From assembly GCF_015624485.1 (NCBI RefSeq), contig NZ_CP061378.1:3286001-3350000 (forward strand): DNA of 64,000 nt, in the 5' to 3' direction. Of this stretch, positions 51,752 to 60,091 are shown one piece after another (the stretch's first letter is position 1; every line of letters begins with the position of its first letter). Source of the DNA: Bradyrhizobium genosp. L (GTDB taxonomy: Bacteria > Pseudomonadota > Alphaproteobacteria > Rhizobiales > Xanthobacteraceae). The notes below the pieces were generated by a model. The model ran no database searches and had not been told where the DNA came from. It saw only the letters and a list, made by a program, of their open reading frames with translations. The translations under genes were made by a program, and so were the position numbers.

Positions 51752-51811
51752 CTCAACTGGCGGCCGGTTCGCGTGGCAGCCATAGCATGTGGGTCGGCAA
51801 AACGTCGCGGC

Positions 51812-52231
51812 TCACTTCACCAGCGTCAGCAGCGGCTTGTCCTTCTCGACGATATAGGTCGCAAGCTCGCTGGCGGTGTCATTGCCCACGTTCTTGGCCG
51901 CGTGGATCGTGCCGGCCGGGATGAACAGCACGTCGCCGGCCTTCAGCGTTGCCGGCGGCTTGCCATCGACGTCATATTCGAGCGTGCCTGACAGCACATA
52001 GATGATCTCCTCACCGGGATGGGTGTGCCGGCCGAACGCCTTGCCCGGCGCGATGTCGACGCGGACCTGCACCGCTTCGCGGCCCGGAGCGCTGAGGTCA
52101 TGGCGTTGCAGGTCGGTGCGCTTGATGCCTTCCGGCTGCTGCGCGTGCGCGGTCGGCACGGTCAGGAAGCTTGCTGCGATCAGCGCCGCTCGGGCGAGGA
52201 CACGTGTCGTCTTGATCAGCCTGTTGGTCAT
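51812..52231 (-). CDS. Exported cupin-domain protein
   Basis: A 139-residue protein with a cleavable signal (RVLARAALIAASFLTVPTAHA) and one cupin domain: GKAFGRHTHPGEEIIYVLSG (H-x-H-x3-E) and PAGTIHAAKNVGNDTAS. It is a typical periplasmic small cupin of unknown function. It lies downstream of ohr on the same strand, separated by about 85 bp, and may be read from the ohr promoter. Confidence 0.83.
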   Translation of the reverse strand: MTNRLIKTTRVLARAALIAASFLTVPTAHAQQPEGIKRTDLQRHDLSAPGREAVQVRVDIAPGKAFGRHTHPGEEIIYVLSGTLEYDVDGKPPATLKAGDVLFIPAGTIHAAKNVGNDTASELATYIVEKDKPLLTLVK

Positions 52232-52315
52232 TGTCGGATTCCTGTTTGCTGGGAGCGCGGACCGGGCAGTGCGTCCGGTCCGTGTCGCTTATTTGTCGCG
52301 TTGTTGAAGTGTGGG

Positions 52316-52717
52316 TCAGACCAGCGTGGTCGTGACCTCGATGTTGCCGTGGACCGCCTTGGAGTAGGGGCAGATGCCGTGCGCGGCTTCGATCAGCTCC
52401 TGAGCGACCGCGCGATCGACGCCGGGGACGTGGACGTTGAGGCGTGCGCTGAGGAAGAAGGCCCCATTGGCCTGATTCAGGTCGATCTCGGCGTCGACCT
52501 CGGGCTCGCTCGGGAGCTTGACCTTGCGTTGACCGGCGGCAAGCTGGATCGCGCCGATGTAGCAGGCCGACCACGCGGCACCGAACAGGTTTTCGGCGGC
52601 CGGGTGCGGCTGCGGCAGCTTGACATCCAGGAAGCCGTCGCGCGAATGCGCGGCGCCGTTCGAGCCGGCGGTGACGTGGGTCTTTCCGGTGAAGAGAACT
52701 TTTGCAGTGGCGGTCAT
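52316..52717 (-). CDS. ohr: Organic hydroperoxide resistance protein
   Basis: A 133-residue OsmC/Ohr-family thiol peroxidase. The two redox cysteines are Cys52 (FGAAWSACYIGAIQLAA) and Cys116 (AHGICPYSKAVHGN). The GSNGAAHSRDGFLDVKL block is the Ohr-specific N-terminal part. The enzyme reduces organic hydroperoxides with lipoylated partners. It is divergent from an OhrR-type regulator gene with two operators between, the standard arrangement. Confidence 0.93.
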   Translation of the reverse strand: MTATAKVLFTGKTHVTAGSNGAAHSRDGFLDVKLPQPHPAAENLFGAAWSACYIGAIQLAAGQRKVKLPSEPEVDAEIDLNQANGAFFLSARLNVHVPGVDRAVAQELIEAAHGICPYSKAVHGNIEVTTTLV

Positions 52718-52746
52718 GGCGAGCTCCTCTGATGAATATTGATCGT

Positions 52747-52818
52747 ATCCGATCTAATCGGATGCGTGTGAATTAATTCGCCTGTGCGTCCGTGTCAAGC
52801 ACTTCCGATTTAATCGGA
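52747..52818. promoter_or_regulatory. Two OhrR operators
   Basis: Site A ATCCGATCTAATCGGAT (52747-52763) and site B TCCGATTTAATCGGA (52804-52818) are palindromes with TCCGAT/ATCGGA arms, centres about 56 bp apart. One is near each divergent start. They should bind OhrR and release it on oxidation. Confidence 0.82.
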
Positions 52819-52856
52819 TACGATTTATATTCCGGTCGACTTCACAAACTCTGGAG

Positions 52857-53342
52857 ATGCCGGTGACCCGCTCCCCCAAGGCAGAGGCCAAAATCGAGCC
52901 CAAAGTCCGAAAACTGTCGAATTTCCTGTGCTTTGCGGTCTATTCGGCCAATCTGGCCTTTGGCCGCGCCTACAAGCCCGTCCTGGATGCGGTCGGTCTG
53001 ACCTACACCCAGTATATCGCGCTGGTGGCGTTGTCGGAGGCGGACGAACAGACCGTCAGCGCGCTCGGCGAGCGGCTGTTCCTGGAGTCGAACACGCTGA
53101 CGCCGATCCTGAAGAAGCTGGAGCAGTCGGGCTATATCCGCCGCGCCCGCGATCCCGCCGATGAGCGGCAGGTGCGGGTGAGCCTGACGCCGGCCGGCCG
53201 GCGCCTGCTCGACAGCGATCTCAGCGCCTCTCTGAGAGACGCCTGCGGGCTCGGCGAGCAGTTTCCGGTGGTGCAGCAGAGCGTCGCCAAGCTGCGTGAC
53301 AATCTGTTGCGCAACACGCAAGCCAAGCCGAAGCAGGATTGA
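52857..53342 (+). CDS. ohrR: OhrR-type MarR-family peroxide sensor
   Basis: A 161-residue MarR protein. The sensing cysteine Cys25 is in LSNFLCFAVYSANLAFGRAY, at the position of the reactive Cys of OhrR. The HTH and wing are TVSALGERLFLESNTLTPIL, then GYIRRARDPADERQVRVSLT. It represses ohr and itself until organic peroxides oxidise the cysteine. ATG 52857 is close behind operator site B. Confidence 0.92.
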   Translation: MPVTRSPKAEAKIEPKVRKLSNFLCFAVYSANLAFGRAYKPVLDAVGLTYTQYIALVALSEADEQTVSALGERLFLESNTLTPILKKLEQSGYIRRARDPADERQVRVSLTPAGRRLLDSDLSASLRDACGLGEQFPVVQQSVAKLRDNLLRNTQAKPKQD

Positions 53343-53462
53343 TCGCGCGCAAGCGCCGCGGATCGGATTGTAACGCCGTGTATCTGCGCTGCGCGGCTCC
53401 GCATTTTCGCCACGGCTCGTCCGGCAACTCCGGCCGGCTTCACAGCGGCGCGGAGGAGAGAT

Positions 53463-53954
53463 TTGCAGCAAAGGACGTCATCGATCTGCGGGCTGATCAC
53501 CGCAGCGAGCTTGCTCTGCACGACGATGCCGTTTGCGTCGGCGCAACCGGCCTCACCGGATCAGGAGACGCGCCGCCCGCAGGCGGGGCGCGATGCGTCG
53601 CCGACGGGCGCGGCCGAGATCTGGGACGCCAATCGCGACGGCATCTACACCTGCGACGAATGGAAGGGCTATCTCGGGCGGATGTTCGATCGCGCCGACG
53701 GCAACCATGACGGCAATCTCACGCCCAAGGAGTTCGCAAGCGTACGCCGGCCCGGCAGCGCGCTGGCCGACGCCGACTTCGGCTATTTCGACGAGAACCA
53801 GGACGGCAAGATCACGCGCAGCGAGTTCGTCGGCAAGCCGAACGAGTTCATCCTGCAGAACGACAAGAACGGCGATTGCCGCGTCACGCCGGAGGAACTG
53901 AAGGGAGCGGGTTCGGAGCAGAAGCAGCCGGGCGCCAAGGGAAAGCGGTTTTGA
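53463..53954 (+). CDS. Exported EF-hand calcium-binding protein
   Basis: A 163-residue protein with an N-terminal signal (ICGLITAASLLCTTMPFASA). Four EF-hand loops are visible: DANRDGIYTCDE (55-66), DGNHDGNLTPKE (79-90), DENQDGKITRSE (110-121) and DKNGDCRVTPEE (134-145). All keep the acidic residues at positions 1, 3 or 5 and 12, so calcium binding in the periplasm is likely. The start is TTG 53463 with a strong GGAGGAG site. No partner is evident nearby. Confidence 0.84.
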   Translation: MQQRTSSICGLITAASLLCTTMPFASAQPASPDQETRRPQAGRDASPTGAAEIWDANRDGIYTCDEWKGYLGRMFDRADGNHDGNLTPKEFASVRRPGSALADADFGYFDENQDGKITRSEFVGKPNEFILQNDKNGDCRVTPEELKGAGSEQKQPGAKGKRF

Positions 53955-54098
53955 AGCTCCGTTCGAAGCGGGTGCGCGTTATCAGTCTGTCCTGCGCTGC
54001 CGCACTCGCAAAAAAGTGAGCCGGTGGCATAATCGGCTGTCGGTTCCGCGCCGTTCCGTTCGTCTTGCAGCGAGAGCGAACTGCATGGGAGTTCAGGG

Positions 54099-55319
54099 AT
54101 GGGCAATTCTCGATATCGTTGGGTGATCGTCGCGGCCGGCGGGCTGCTGGGCTGCGTCGCGATCGGCGGCATGTTCTCGCTGCCGGTGTTCCTGCAGCCG
54201 ATGGCGCGGGAGACCGGCTGGTCGGTGACCGGCATCTCCAGCGCGATGACGGTCGGCTTCCTCGCCATGGCCTTCACCAGCATGATCTGGGGCACGCTGT
54301 CCGATCGCTACGGGCCGCTGCCGGTGGTGCTGACCGGTTCGGTCGGGCTGGCAGCGAGTCTCGCGCTGGCGAGCCAGGCGCCATCGCTCGTGGCTTTTCA
54401 ATTCACGTTCGGCTTGCTGGTCGGCGCCGCCACGGCGGCGATCTTCGCTCCGATGATGGCCTGCGTCACCGGCTGGTTCGACACCCATCGCAGCCTTGCC
54501 GTCTCGCTGGTGTCGGCGGGCATGGGCATGGCGCCGATGACGATGTCGCCGATCGCCGCCTGGCTCGTCTCGCACCATGACTGGCGCACCTCGATGCTGA
54601 TCGTGTCGGGCATTTGCGCGGCGATCATGATCCCGGTGTCGCTGCTGGTGCGTCGCCCGCCGGCGCTCGCGGCCGCTCAGGCGGCTGCGACGTCCGACAA
54701 TGGCGAGCCCGCGATGACGCTCGCACAGGCGCTGCGCTCGCCGCAATTCATCATCCTGATCGCGACCAATTTCTTCTGCTGCGCGACGCATTCGGGCCCG
54801 ATCATCCACACCGTCAGCTACGCCGTCACCTGCGGCATTCCGATGGTCGCGGCGGTCACGATCTACAGCGTCGAAGGACTTGCCGGCATGGGCGGCCGCA
54901 TCGCCTTCGGCCTGCTCGGCGACCGTTTCGGCGCCAAGCGCGTGCTGGTGTTCGGCCTGCTGGCGCAGGCGTTCGGCGCGCTCGGCTACGTCTTCGCGCA
55001 CCAGCTTGCCGCTTTCTACGCGGTGGCTGCGGTGTTCGGCTTCATCTATGCCGGCACCATGCCGCTCTATTCGGTGCTGATCCGCGAGAACTTCCCGCTG
55101 CGGATGATGGGCACCGTGATCGGCGGCACCGCGATGGCGGGCAGCCTCGGCATGGCGACCGGGCCGCTCGCCGGCGGGCTGATCTACGACACCTTCGCGA
55201 GCTACACGTGGCTCTATGTCGGCTCCTGGGCCGTCGGCCTCGGCGCCTTCCTGATCATGATGACGTTCCGTCCGATGCCTGCGGTCGCGCGGTCGGAGCC
55301 GGTCGCTGCGCCGGCATGA
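54099..55319 (+). CDS. MFS transporter, oxalate/formate-antiporter (OFA/MCT) type
   Basis: A 406-residue carrier with 12 predicted helices. GGMFSLPVFLQPMARETGWS (helix 1 and loop) is the OFA/MCT-type pattern, and MIWGTLSDRYGPLPVVLTG is motif A. IAFGLLGDRFGAKRVLVFGL is the second copy in the C-terminal half. It probably moves a monocarboxylate or dicarboxylate. It stands alone between the EF-hand gene and a convergent beta-propeller gene. Confidence 0.85.
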   Translation: MGNSRYRWVIVAAGGLLGCVAIGGMFSLPVFLQPMARETGWSVTGISSAMTVGFLAMAFTSMIWGTLSDRYGPLPVVLTGSVGLAASLALASQAPSLVAFQFTFGLLVGAATAAIFAPMMACVTGWFDTHRSLAVSLVSAGMGMAPMTMSPIAAWLVSHHDWRTSMLIVSGICAAIMIPVSLLVRRPPALAAAQAAATSDNGEPAMTLAQALRSPQFIILIATNFFCCATHSGPIIHTVSYAVTCGIPMVAAVTIYSVEGLAGMGGRIAFGLLGDRFGAKRVLVFGLLAQAFGALGYVFAHQLAAFYAVAAVFGFIYAGTMPLYSVLIRENFPLRMMGTVIGGTAMAGSLGMATGPLAGGLIYDTFASYTWLYVGSWAVGLGAFLIMMTFRPMPAVARSEPVAAPA

Positions 55320-55361
55320 GCGTGTGATGCGTGACGCGATCGTTTGGTCGCGTCACGCGCG

Positions 55362-56009
55362 TCACTTGCGGTCGCGCTTCGGCCGGCGGATGGCGCGGAC
55401 CTTGTTGTTGTTGGCGCCGGTTCCGCAGAAGAAGCGGTCGGCACCGTCGGACTCGAGCCCGGCGACATTGACGCCTTGCGGCATTTCCAGCCGTTCGATC
55501 ACTTCACCGGTCTCGGGATCGACCCGCCGCACCTCGCTCGCGTCCTCTTCCCAGGTGCCGTGCCAGAGCTCGCCGTCGACCCAGGTGACGCCGGTGACGA
55601 AGCGGTTGCTCTCGATGGTGCGCAGGACGGCGCCGGTTTCGGGATCGATCTGCAGGATCTTGCGGTCGCGATATTGTCCGACCCAGAGCGAGCCTTCGGC
55701 CCAGGCAAGGCCGGAGTCGCGGCCACCGCCGGGGGCGGGAATGGTGGACAGCACGCGTCCGGTCTTCGGATCGATCTTGTGAATGCGATCCTCGGAAATC
55801 TGGTAGAGATGCTTGCCGTCGAAGGCGGTGCCGGCATGGGCCGCGATGTCGATCGCACGCGTCGGCTTGCCGCTGTCTGGATCGAAGGCGACCATGCGGT
55901 CGCCGGCCGCGAACCAGACCTGCTCGCCGTCGAAGCTGACGCCGCCGACGCTCTCGACGCCCTCGAAGGGGCCGTATTCCCTGACGATCTGGGCCGGCGA
56001 CGTCTTCAT
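55362..56009 (-). CDS. Beta-propeller protein (Vgb / glutamine-cyclotransferase-like)
   Basis: A 215-residue repeat protein. Blades recur as DPDSGKPTRAIDI, KIDPKTGRVLSTIPAPGG, QIDPETGAVLRTIES and RVDPETGEVIERLEMP, each D-P-x-T/S-G-x-V/P-x. Only about five blades fit in this length. No signal peptide is seen. Similar proteins are annotated as glutamine cyclotransferase or virginiamycin-B-lyase-like, but active-site residues cannot be confirmed. It lies 33 bp downstream of the HTH-regulator gene and probably belongs to the same transcript. Confidence 0.78.
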   Translation of the reverse strand: MKTSPAQIVREYGPFEGVESVGGVSFDGEQVWFAAGDRMVAFDPDSGKPTRAIDIAAHAGTAFDGKHLYQISEDRIHKIDPKTGRVLSTIPAPGGGRDSGLAWAEGSLWVGQYRDRKILQIDPETGAVLRTIESNRFVTGVTWVDGELWHGTWEEDASEVRRVDPETGEVIERLEMPQGVNVAGLESDGADRFFCGTGANNNKVRAIRRPKRDRK

Positions 56010-56042
56010 GCTCCGCTCCCGTGGTCTGATTGCCGTTGAATG

Positions 56043-57263
56043 CTAGCTGTTCGGCAGCGGAGCGGGGAGTAACAACGTCGTCGTGAATCCCGGCACCGGC
56101 GGCGTCATCCAGCGCCGCGCGCGGGCGCGGCCGACCGACTGCACCTTGCCCGAGGAGGCCAGGGCGTCGAGCGCGCGCTGCACCGTGCGCTGGCTGGTGC
56201 CGAGCGCGACCGCCAGCGCCGAGCTCGACCACGCTTCGCCGTCGGCGAGGAAGGCCAGCACCTCGGCGTGCTCGTCCTCGACCGGAAGCGCCAGCACCGC
56301 GACCTTGCGCCGGCCGCGCGGCGTCAGCACGAAGCCATCAGGCGTCGCGCTGAGCTCGGCGAACGGCCGCAGCGCGCGGCGCAGTCGGCCGATCTCGACC
56401 CGCAGCCTTGCACGATGCGATTCATCGGCGTGCTTGCCGCGAAACGCCCGCGCGATCAGCGTGGCGCGCGAGACGTCCTGCGGCCACGCCTCGCCGAGCG
56501 CGCGCGCGAGCGCGAACAGCACCGGCCGCCGCGTCAGCGAAACCGTGATGCCGGAGGCGCGCACGACGTAACGGCAGGCATCCACCACCAGCGCTTTCGA
56601 AGCCATCAATTGCTCGACCTCTTCGAGCTGCAGCGGCCGCTCGCTGCCCGCGGCGATCAGCCGCGCCGCCGGCGTATTGAGCAGACGCGCGGTGCTGTCG
56701 ACTTCCGCCGTCAGTTCCGCGATGCCGGCGCGGCGCGCCGCGATTTCGGCTCGCGCGAGCGCGTCGCGGGCCGGCCTGGTGCGCAGCCGCCGCATCGCGA
56801 TCCCGGCCACGACGAGCTCATGGCCGACGCGGAGCGCCGGCGGAAACGGCGCCGGATCGAGGTCGGCGAGCATGCGTTCGGCCTCGTCGAGCTGCCCGAC
56901 CAGCAGCAGGCGGCGGACCTCGAGATAGCCGGCATGCGCGGCGTTGAGCGCATCGCCATGTGCCGCAAGCGTCGCGCGAGCGGCGGCGAGAGCGCGCCTG
57001 GGAAAGGAGAGGTCGCGCGACACCAGCGCGATCTCGGCCTCGGCCACCACGCAGCGAGACCGCGCGATCGCTTCCCGCGGACCGAAGGCGCGTTGCGCGC
57101 GCCGCAGCAGTTCCTTGGCGCGGACGAAATCGCCGAGCCGGGCCATCGCGATGCCGCGCAGCGCCAGCGCCGGCGGATCGTCGCGCAGCGCCACCCGTTT
57201 CAGTGCGCCGAGGGGATCACCGGCTGCGAGCGCGCGCGCTGCGGCCGTGATCAGCGAGTCCAT
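56043..57263 (-). CDS. Large helix-turn-helix regulator with TPR-like helical domain
   Basis: A 406-residue protein, Ala/Arg/Leu-rich. The N-terminal ~230 residues are an all-helical repeat region (RLGDFVRAKELLRRAQRAFG type) like TPR. Residues ~270-330 resemble a winged helix of the OmpR/SARP kind (SHRARLRVEIGRLRRALRPF). A third part, about 340-390, is a second HTH (SSSALAVALGTSQRTVQRAL, then SSGKVQSVGRARARRW). The closest idea is a SARP-like or AfsR-like regulator. ATG 57263 is chosen. The shared 12-bp box lies 13 bp upstream. Confidence 0.7.
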   Translation of the reverse strand: MDSLITAAARALAAGDPLGALKRVALRDDPPALALRGIAMARLGDFVRAKELLRRAQRAFGPREAIARSRCVVAEAEIALVSRDLSFPRRALAAARATLAAHGDALNAAHAGYLEVRRLLLVGQLDEAERMLADLDPAPFPPALRVGHELVVAGIAMRRLRTRPARDALARAEIAARRAGIAELTAEVDSTARLLNTPAARLIAAGSERPLQLEEVEQLMASKALVVDACRYVVRASGITVSLTRRPVLFALARALGEAWPQDVSRATLIARAFRGKHADESHRARLRVEIGRLRRALRPFAELSATPDGFVLTPRGRRKVAVLALPVEDEHAEVLAFLADGEAWSSSALAVALGTSQRTVQRALDALASSGKVQSVGRARARRWMTPPVPGFTTTLLLPAPLPNS

Positions 57264-57275
57264 TCGAATCCCGAC

Positions 57276-57287
57276 ACACTTGTCACT
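57276..57287 (-). promoter_or_regulatory. 12-bp box shared with the 48.05-kb locus
   Basis: ACACTTGTCACT on the plus strand, between the HTH-regulator gene (minus, start 57263) and a small plus-strand gene (start 57355). The same 12 bases occur at 48048-48059 upstream of the DUF899 gene. It may be the site of the HTH regulator itself; the strand given is that of the nearer gene. Confidence 0.3.
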
Positions 57288-57354
57288 CTCACCCTCCGAG
57301 TCCCTGCCATAACCTAGCACACGACGATGGAGATCCTTGGCTTAAGGAGATCGA

Positions 57355-57600
57355 ATGATGGCGGGCTTAGGAATATGTGAGACCTCGCTGAAGGGCCGGC
57401 TCGGCGGCCCTGCGGTGGCGCGCTTTCTGTCGCTGGCGGCGGCGCCGACCTTCGCGGTGATGGCGCTGGTCGCGGCGATGGCGCCGGCCGACATGCTGTG
57501 TGCGGCGATGCAGGGGCCGTTCTCATTGCAAGGCATGGTCCCGATGTATGCGCTGATGAGCGCGTTCCATCTGGCGCCGTGGCTGCGGCTGATCCGATGA
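57355..57600 (+). CDS. Small membrane protein, unknown function
   Basis: An 81-residue protein with a hydrophobic stretch (FLSLAAAPTFAVMALVAAMA) and a second weaker one (MVPMYALMSAFHLAPWL). No family is recognised. It is divergent from the HTH-regulator gene and convergent with the cyclase gene. AAGGAGATCG just before the ATG supports translation. Confidence 0.6.
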   Translation: MMAGLGICETSLKGRLGGPAVARFLSLAAAPTFAVMALVAAMAPADMLCAAMQGPFSLQGMVPMYALMSAFHLAPWLRLIR

Positions 57601-57605
57601 CCGGA

Positions 57606-58697
57606 TCAGTCCTCCGGTACGGCGAAGACGGTGCAGGGGCGCGCGATGCCGCGCAGCTCGTGAGTGCCGAGCGCGACCAGCTTCATCCCGGTCTCGGCGG
57701 CGAGCGCGTCCGACACCAGCACGGTCTGCCCGAGCGGCTTGCACAGCCCTTCGAGCCGGCTCACCAGATTGACCGCCGATCCGATCGCGGTGAAGTCGAG
57801 GCGATCGGCGGCGCCGATATTGCCCCAATGCACCTCGCCGAGATGCAGCGCTGCGCCGAATGCCAGCGGCGGCAAACCCTGCTTGCGCCGTTCAGTGTCG
57901 AGATGCGCCATGCCGACGCGCGCCGCCGACACCGCGCGCAGCGCCGCCTCGCAGGCGCTGCGTGCAGTCGTCGTGACCGGGAAGATCGCAAGCAGCCCGT
58001 CGCCGATGAACTTCAGGACCTCGCCGCCAAAGGCATGGATCGCGCCGGCGATGCGATCGAACCAGGCATCGAGCGCGGCGATCACCTCGGCCGGCGGATG
58101 GCTTTCGGACAGCGCGGTGAAGCCACGCAGATCGGCGAACAGCAGCGCCGCCGTGATGTTCTCGCCGGTGTCGCGCCGCAAGGGCGAGCCCAGTACGCGC
58201 GCCGCGCTGCGCCGGCCGAGATAGGCTTCGAGCGCCGCCGAGAGCGTCGCGCGCGCGGCGATGGCGGCAAGCGGCGCCGCGGCAAAGCGCGCGGCCTGAC
58301 GCAGTTGATCGGCCTCATCTGCAGTGAACAAGCGGGTGCCGATCCAGCCGAGCACCGGGTGGTTCGGCCCGGCGCCGATCGCGTCCTCATGCACGGGACC
58401 GGGCCCGAGCTCGCTGAGCCAGCGTCGGCCGGCATCACCGGATCCTGCCAGATCGGGCCGGGCAAAAGGCTGCGGCGGCGCAAAGCCGAGAGCCTCGATG
58501 ACCTCGCCATTGTCGGCGCGCCACAGCCAGGTTCGTCTTGCAATCAGCGGATGCGGGACTTCCAGCGTCAGCGCACCGCCGGCGAGCGGCAGGCCGTCTG
58601 CGACGAGGTGCGCACCGAGTTCCGCGAGCAACCGGTTGGCGCCGGCGGTCGCTGCTGCGGCATCGACCAGCCAGCTCAACGTCGAAGACATCTGCAT
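57606..58697 (-). CDS. Class III adenylate/guanylate cyclase
   Basis: A 363-residue protein. The C-terminal ~190 residues are a class III cyclase homology domain. LFADLRGFTALSESHP has the first metal Asp, VLKFIGDGLLAIFP has the substrate-selecting Lys and second metal Asp, and FTAIGSAVNLVSRLEGL has the Asn and Arg of the transition state. These favour ATP as substrate. The N-terminal ~165 residues form a domain I do not recognise, likely the sensor. There is no membrane segment. Confidence 0.87.
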   Translation of the reverse strand: MQMSSTLSWLVDAAAATAGANRLLAELGAHLVADGLPLAGGALTLEVPHPLIARRTWLWRADNGEVIEALGFAPPQPFARPDLAGSGDAGRRWLSELGPGPVHEDAIGAGPNHPVLGWIGTRLFTADEADQLRQAARFAAAPLAAIAARATLSAALEAYLGRRSAARVLGSPLRRDTGENITAALLFADLRGFTALSESHPPAEVIAALDAWFDRIAGAIHAFGGEVLKFIGDGLLAIFPVTTTARSACEAALRAVSAARVGMAHLDTERRKQGLPPLAFGAALHLGEVHWGNIGAADRLDFTAIGSAVNLVSRLEGLCKPLGQTVLVSDALAAETGMKLVALGTHELRGIARPCTVFAVPED

Positions 58698-58770
58698 CAG
58701 CCATCATGGGGTTGACGCACCGGCCTTGTCACGCACTATCACCGGGCCGACCGCCGTGGAGGATCGAGCA

Positions 58771-59229
58771 ATGACTGAAGCCTTCATCGTTCGACGCGAG
58801 ATCGAGATCGCAGCGCCACGGGCGACCGTGTTCGCCTTCCTGACCGATCCGCAGAAGATCGTGAGCTGGATGGGGCTCGAGGCCGACACCGAGCTGCATC
58901 CGGGTGGATTGTATCTGCTCAAGGGTGTCAGCGGCGATCGCGCGCGCGCCGCACGTGGTGCGTTTCGCGAGGTCGTGCCGGTGCATCGGCTGGCCTACAC
59001 TTTCGGCTGGGAAGGCGGCGAGGAGGTGCCGCCCGGATCCAGCCTGATCGAGATCGACCTGATCGACAGGGAAACCGGCACGCTGCTGCGGATGACCCAT
59101 AGCGGCCTGCCGAACGCCGCACAGTGCGAGAGCCATGCCAAGGGATGGGAGCACTACCTCGGCAGGCTGAAGATCGCGGCGGCAGGCGGCGATCCGGGCC
59201 CCGAACGCGGTCCGCATCAAGGCGCCTGA
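58771..59229 (+). CDS. SRPBCC / AHSA1-domain protein
   Basis: A 152-residue protein of the START-like fold. IEIAAPRATVFAFLTDPQKI opens the domain, SWMGLEADTELHPGGLYLL and FREVVPVHRLAYTFGWEG follow, and SHAKGWEHYLGRLKIAA closes it. The AHSA1 subgroup binds hydrophobic ligands and often accompanies ArsR regulators, but none is here. GTGGAGGATCGAGCA precedes the ATG. It is divergent from the cyclase gene. Confidence 0.84.
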   Translation: MTEAFIVRREIEIAAPRATVFAFLTDPQKIVSWMGLEADTELHPGGLYLLKGVSGDRARAARGAFREVVPVHRLAYTFGWEGGEEVPPGSSLIEIDLIDRETGTLLRMTHSGLPNAAQCESHAKGWEHYLGRLKIAAAGGDPGPERGPHQGA

Positions 59230-59253
59230 CTGTGCTTGCATCATCGGCGCCGG

Positions 59254-59895
59254 TCATCCCGGCCATTTCGAGCCGAGGATGATCGAGCAGAAGTTGGTAC
59301 GGCTGTAGCTCGGGTCCTTCAGGGCCAGGACGTCGGCCTTGACGTTGCCGAAGGTGGTCTGCGGCTTCCTGATGATGCCGGCCGCGAAGTGATCGATGAT
59401 GTTCTCCTTGAAGTTCGCCTCGCGCGGATGATGCGCGCAGACATGGTCGCGGTGCTCGTGCGGGAAATCGTCATAGGCGATACCGAGCACGTCCATCTCG
59501 ACGCCGGCGGTGACGAGCGCGACCGTCGGACGCATATGCTCGGGGATCCCGGGCGTCGTGTGCAGCGCGATCGAGGCCCAGACGTCCTCGATGTCGCGCT
59601 CCGGCACGTCATAGCCTTTCAGGAAGTCACGCGCAGCGTTGGCGCCGTCGACCTCGAAGCGCAGATCGGGGCTCGCATGCGCTGGCGTGAGGCCCATGTC
59701 GTGAAACATCGCGCCGATATACAGCAGCTCGGAATCGAATTTCAGGCCGCGGCGGTTGCCGGTCAGTGCGCCCCAGAAGAACACGCGGCGGCTGTGATTG
59801 TAGAGCAGATCGTCCTCGGTATCGCGCACCAGCTGGGTCGCGGCGCGGGCCATGGCGCTGTCGGGGACGCGGATGCCGGCGATGATCTCGGTCAT
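59254..59895 (-). CDS. HD-domain phosphohydrolase-like protein (cyanamide-hydratase-like)
   Basis: A 213-residue protein. NHSRRVFFWGALTG gives the first His, LLYIGAMFHDMGLTPAH the H-D pair, and SIALHTTPGIPEH a later His, the pattern of the HD family. The wording is close to fungal cyanamide hydratase and its bacterial relatives. Substrate is uncertain. It is divergent from the GlxA-type regulator gene, with about 195 bp between them, and could be its target. Confidence 0.82.
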   Translation of the reverse strand: MTEIIAGIRVPDSAMARAATQLVRDTEDDLLYNHSRRVFFWGALTGNRRGLKFDSELLYIGAMFHDMGLTPAHASPDLRFEVDGANAARDFLKGYDVPERDIEDVWASIALHTTPGIPEHMRPTVALVTAGVEMDVLGIAYDDFPHEHRDHVCAHHPREANFKENIIDHFAAGIIRKPQTTFGNVKADVLALKDPSYSRTNFCSIILGSKWPG

Positions 59896-60091
59896 TTCAA
59901 GACGCTCCTTGATGTGGCAAGACGATGCCGTCGCGTGACAAGGCGCAGCCGGCGGTCATCTCTCGGTGGGCTCGGATCGGCGTGATCTGCTGCGCCGTTT
60001 TTCGCTCCGTTCGACCGGCGCCAGCAACGATCGCGCGCCGCCGGATCGGGCCAACGAGACGTCGTTTCGCGCCAGCGGGCAGGGAGAGGGC

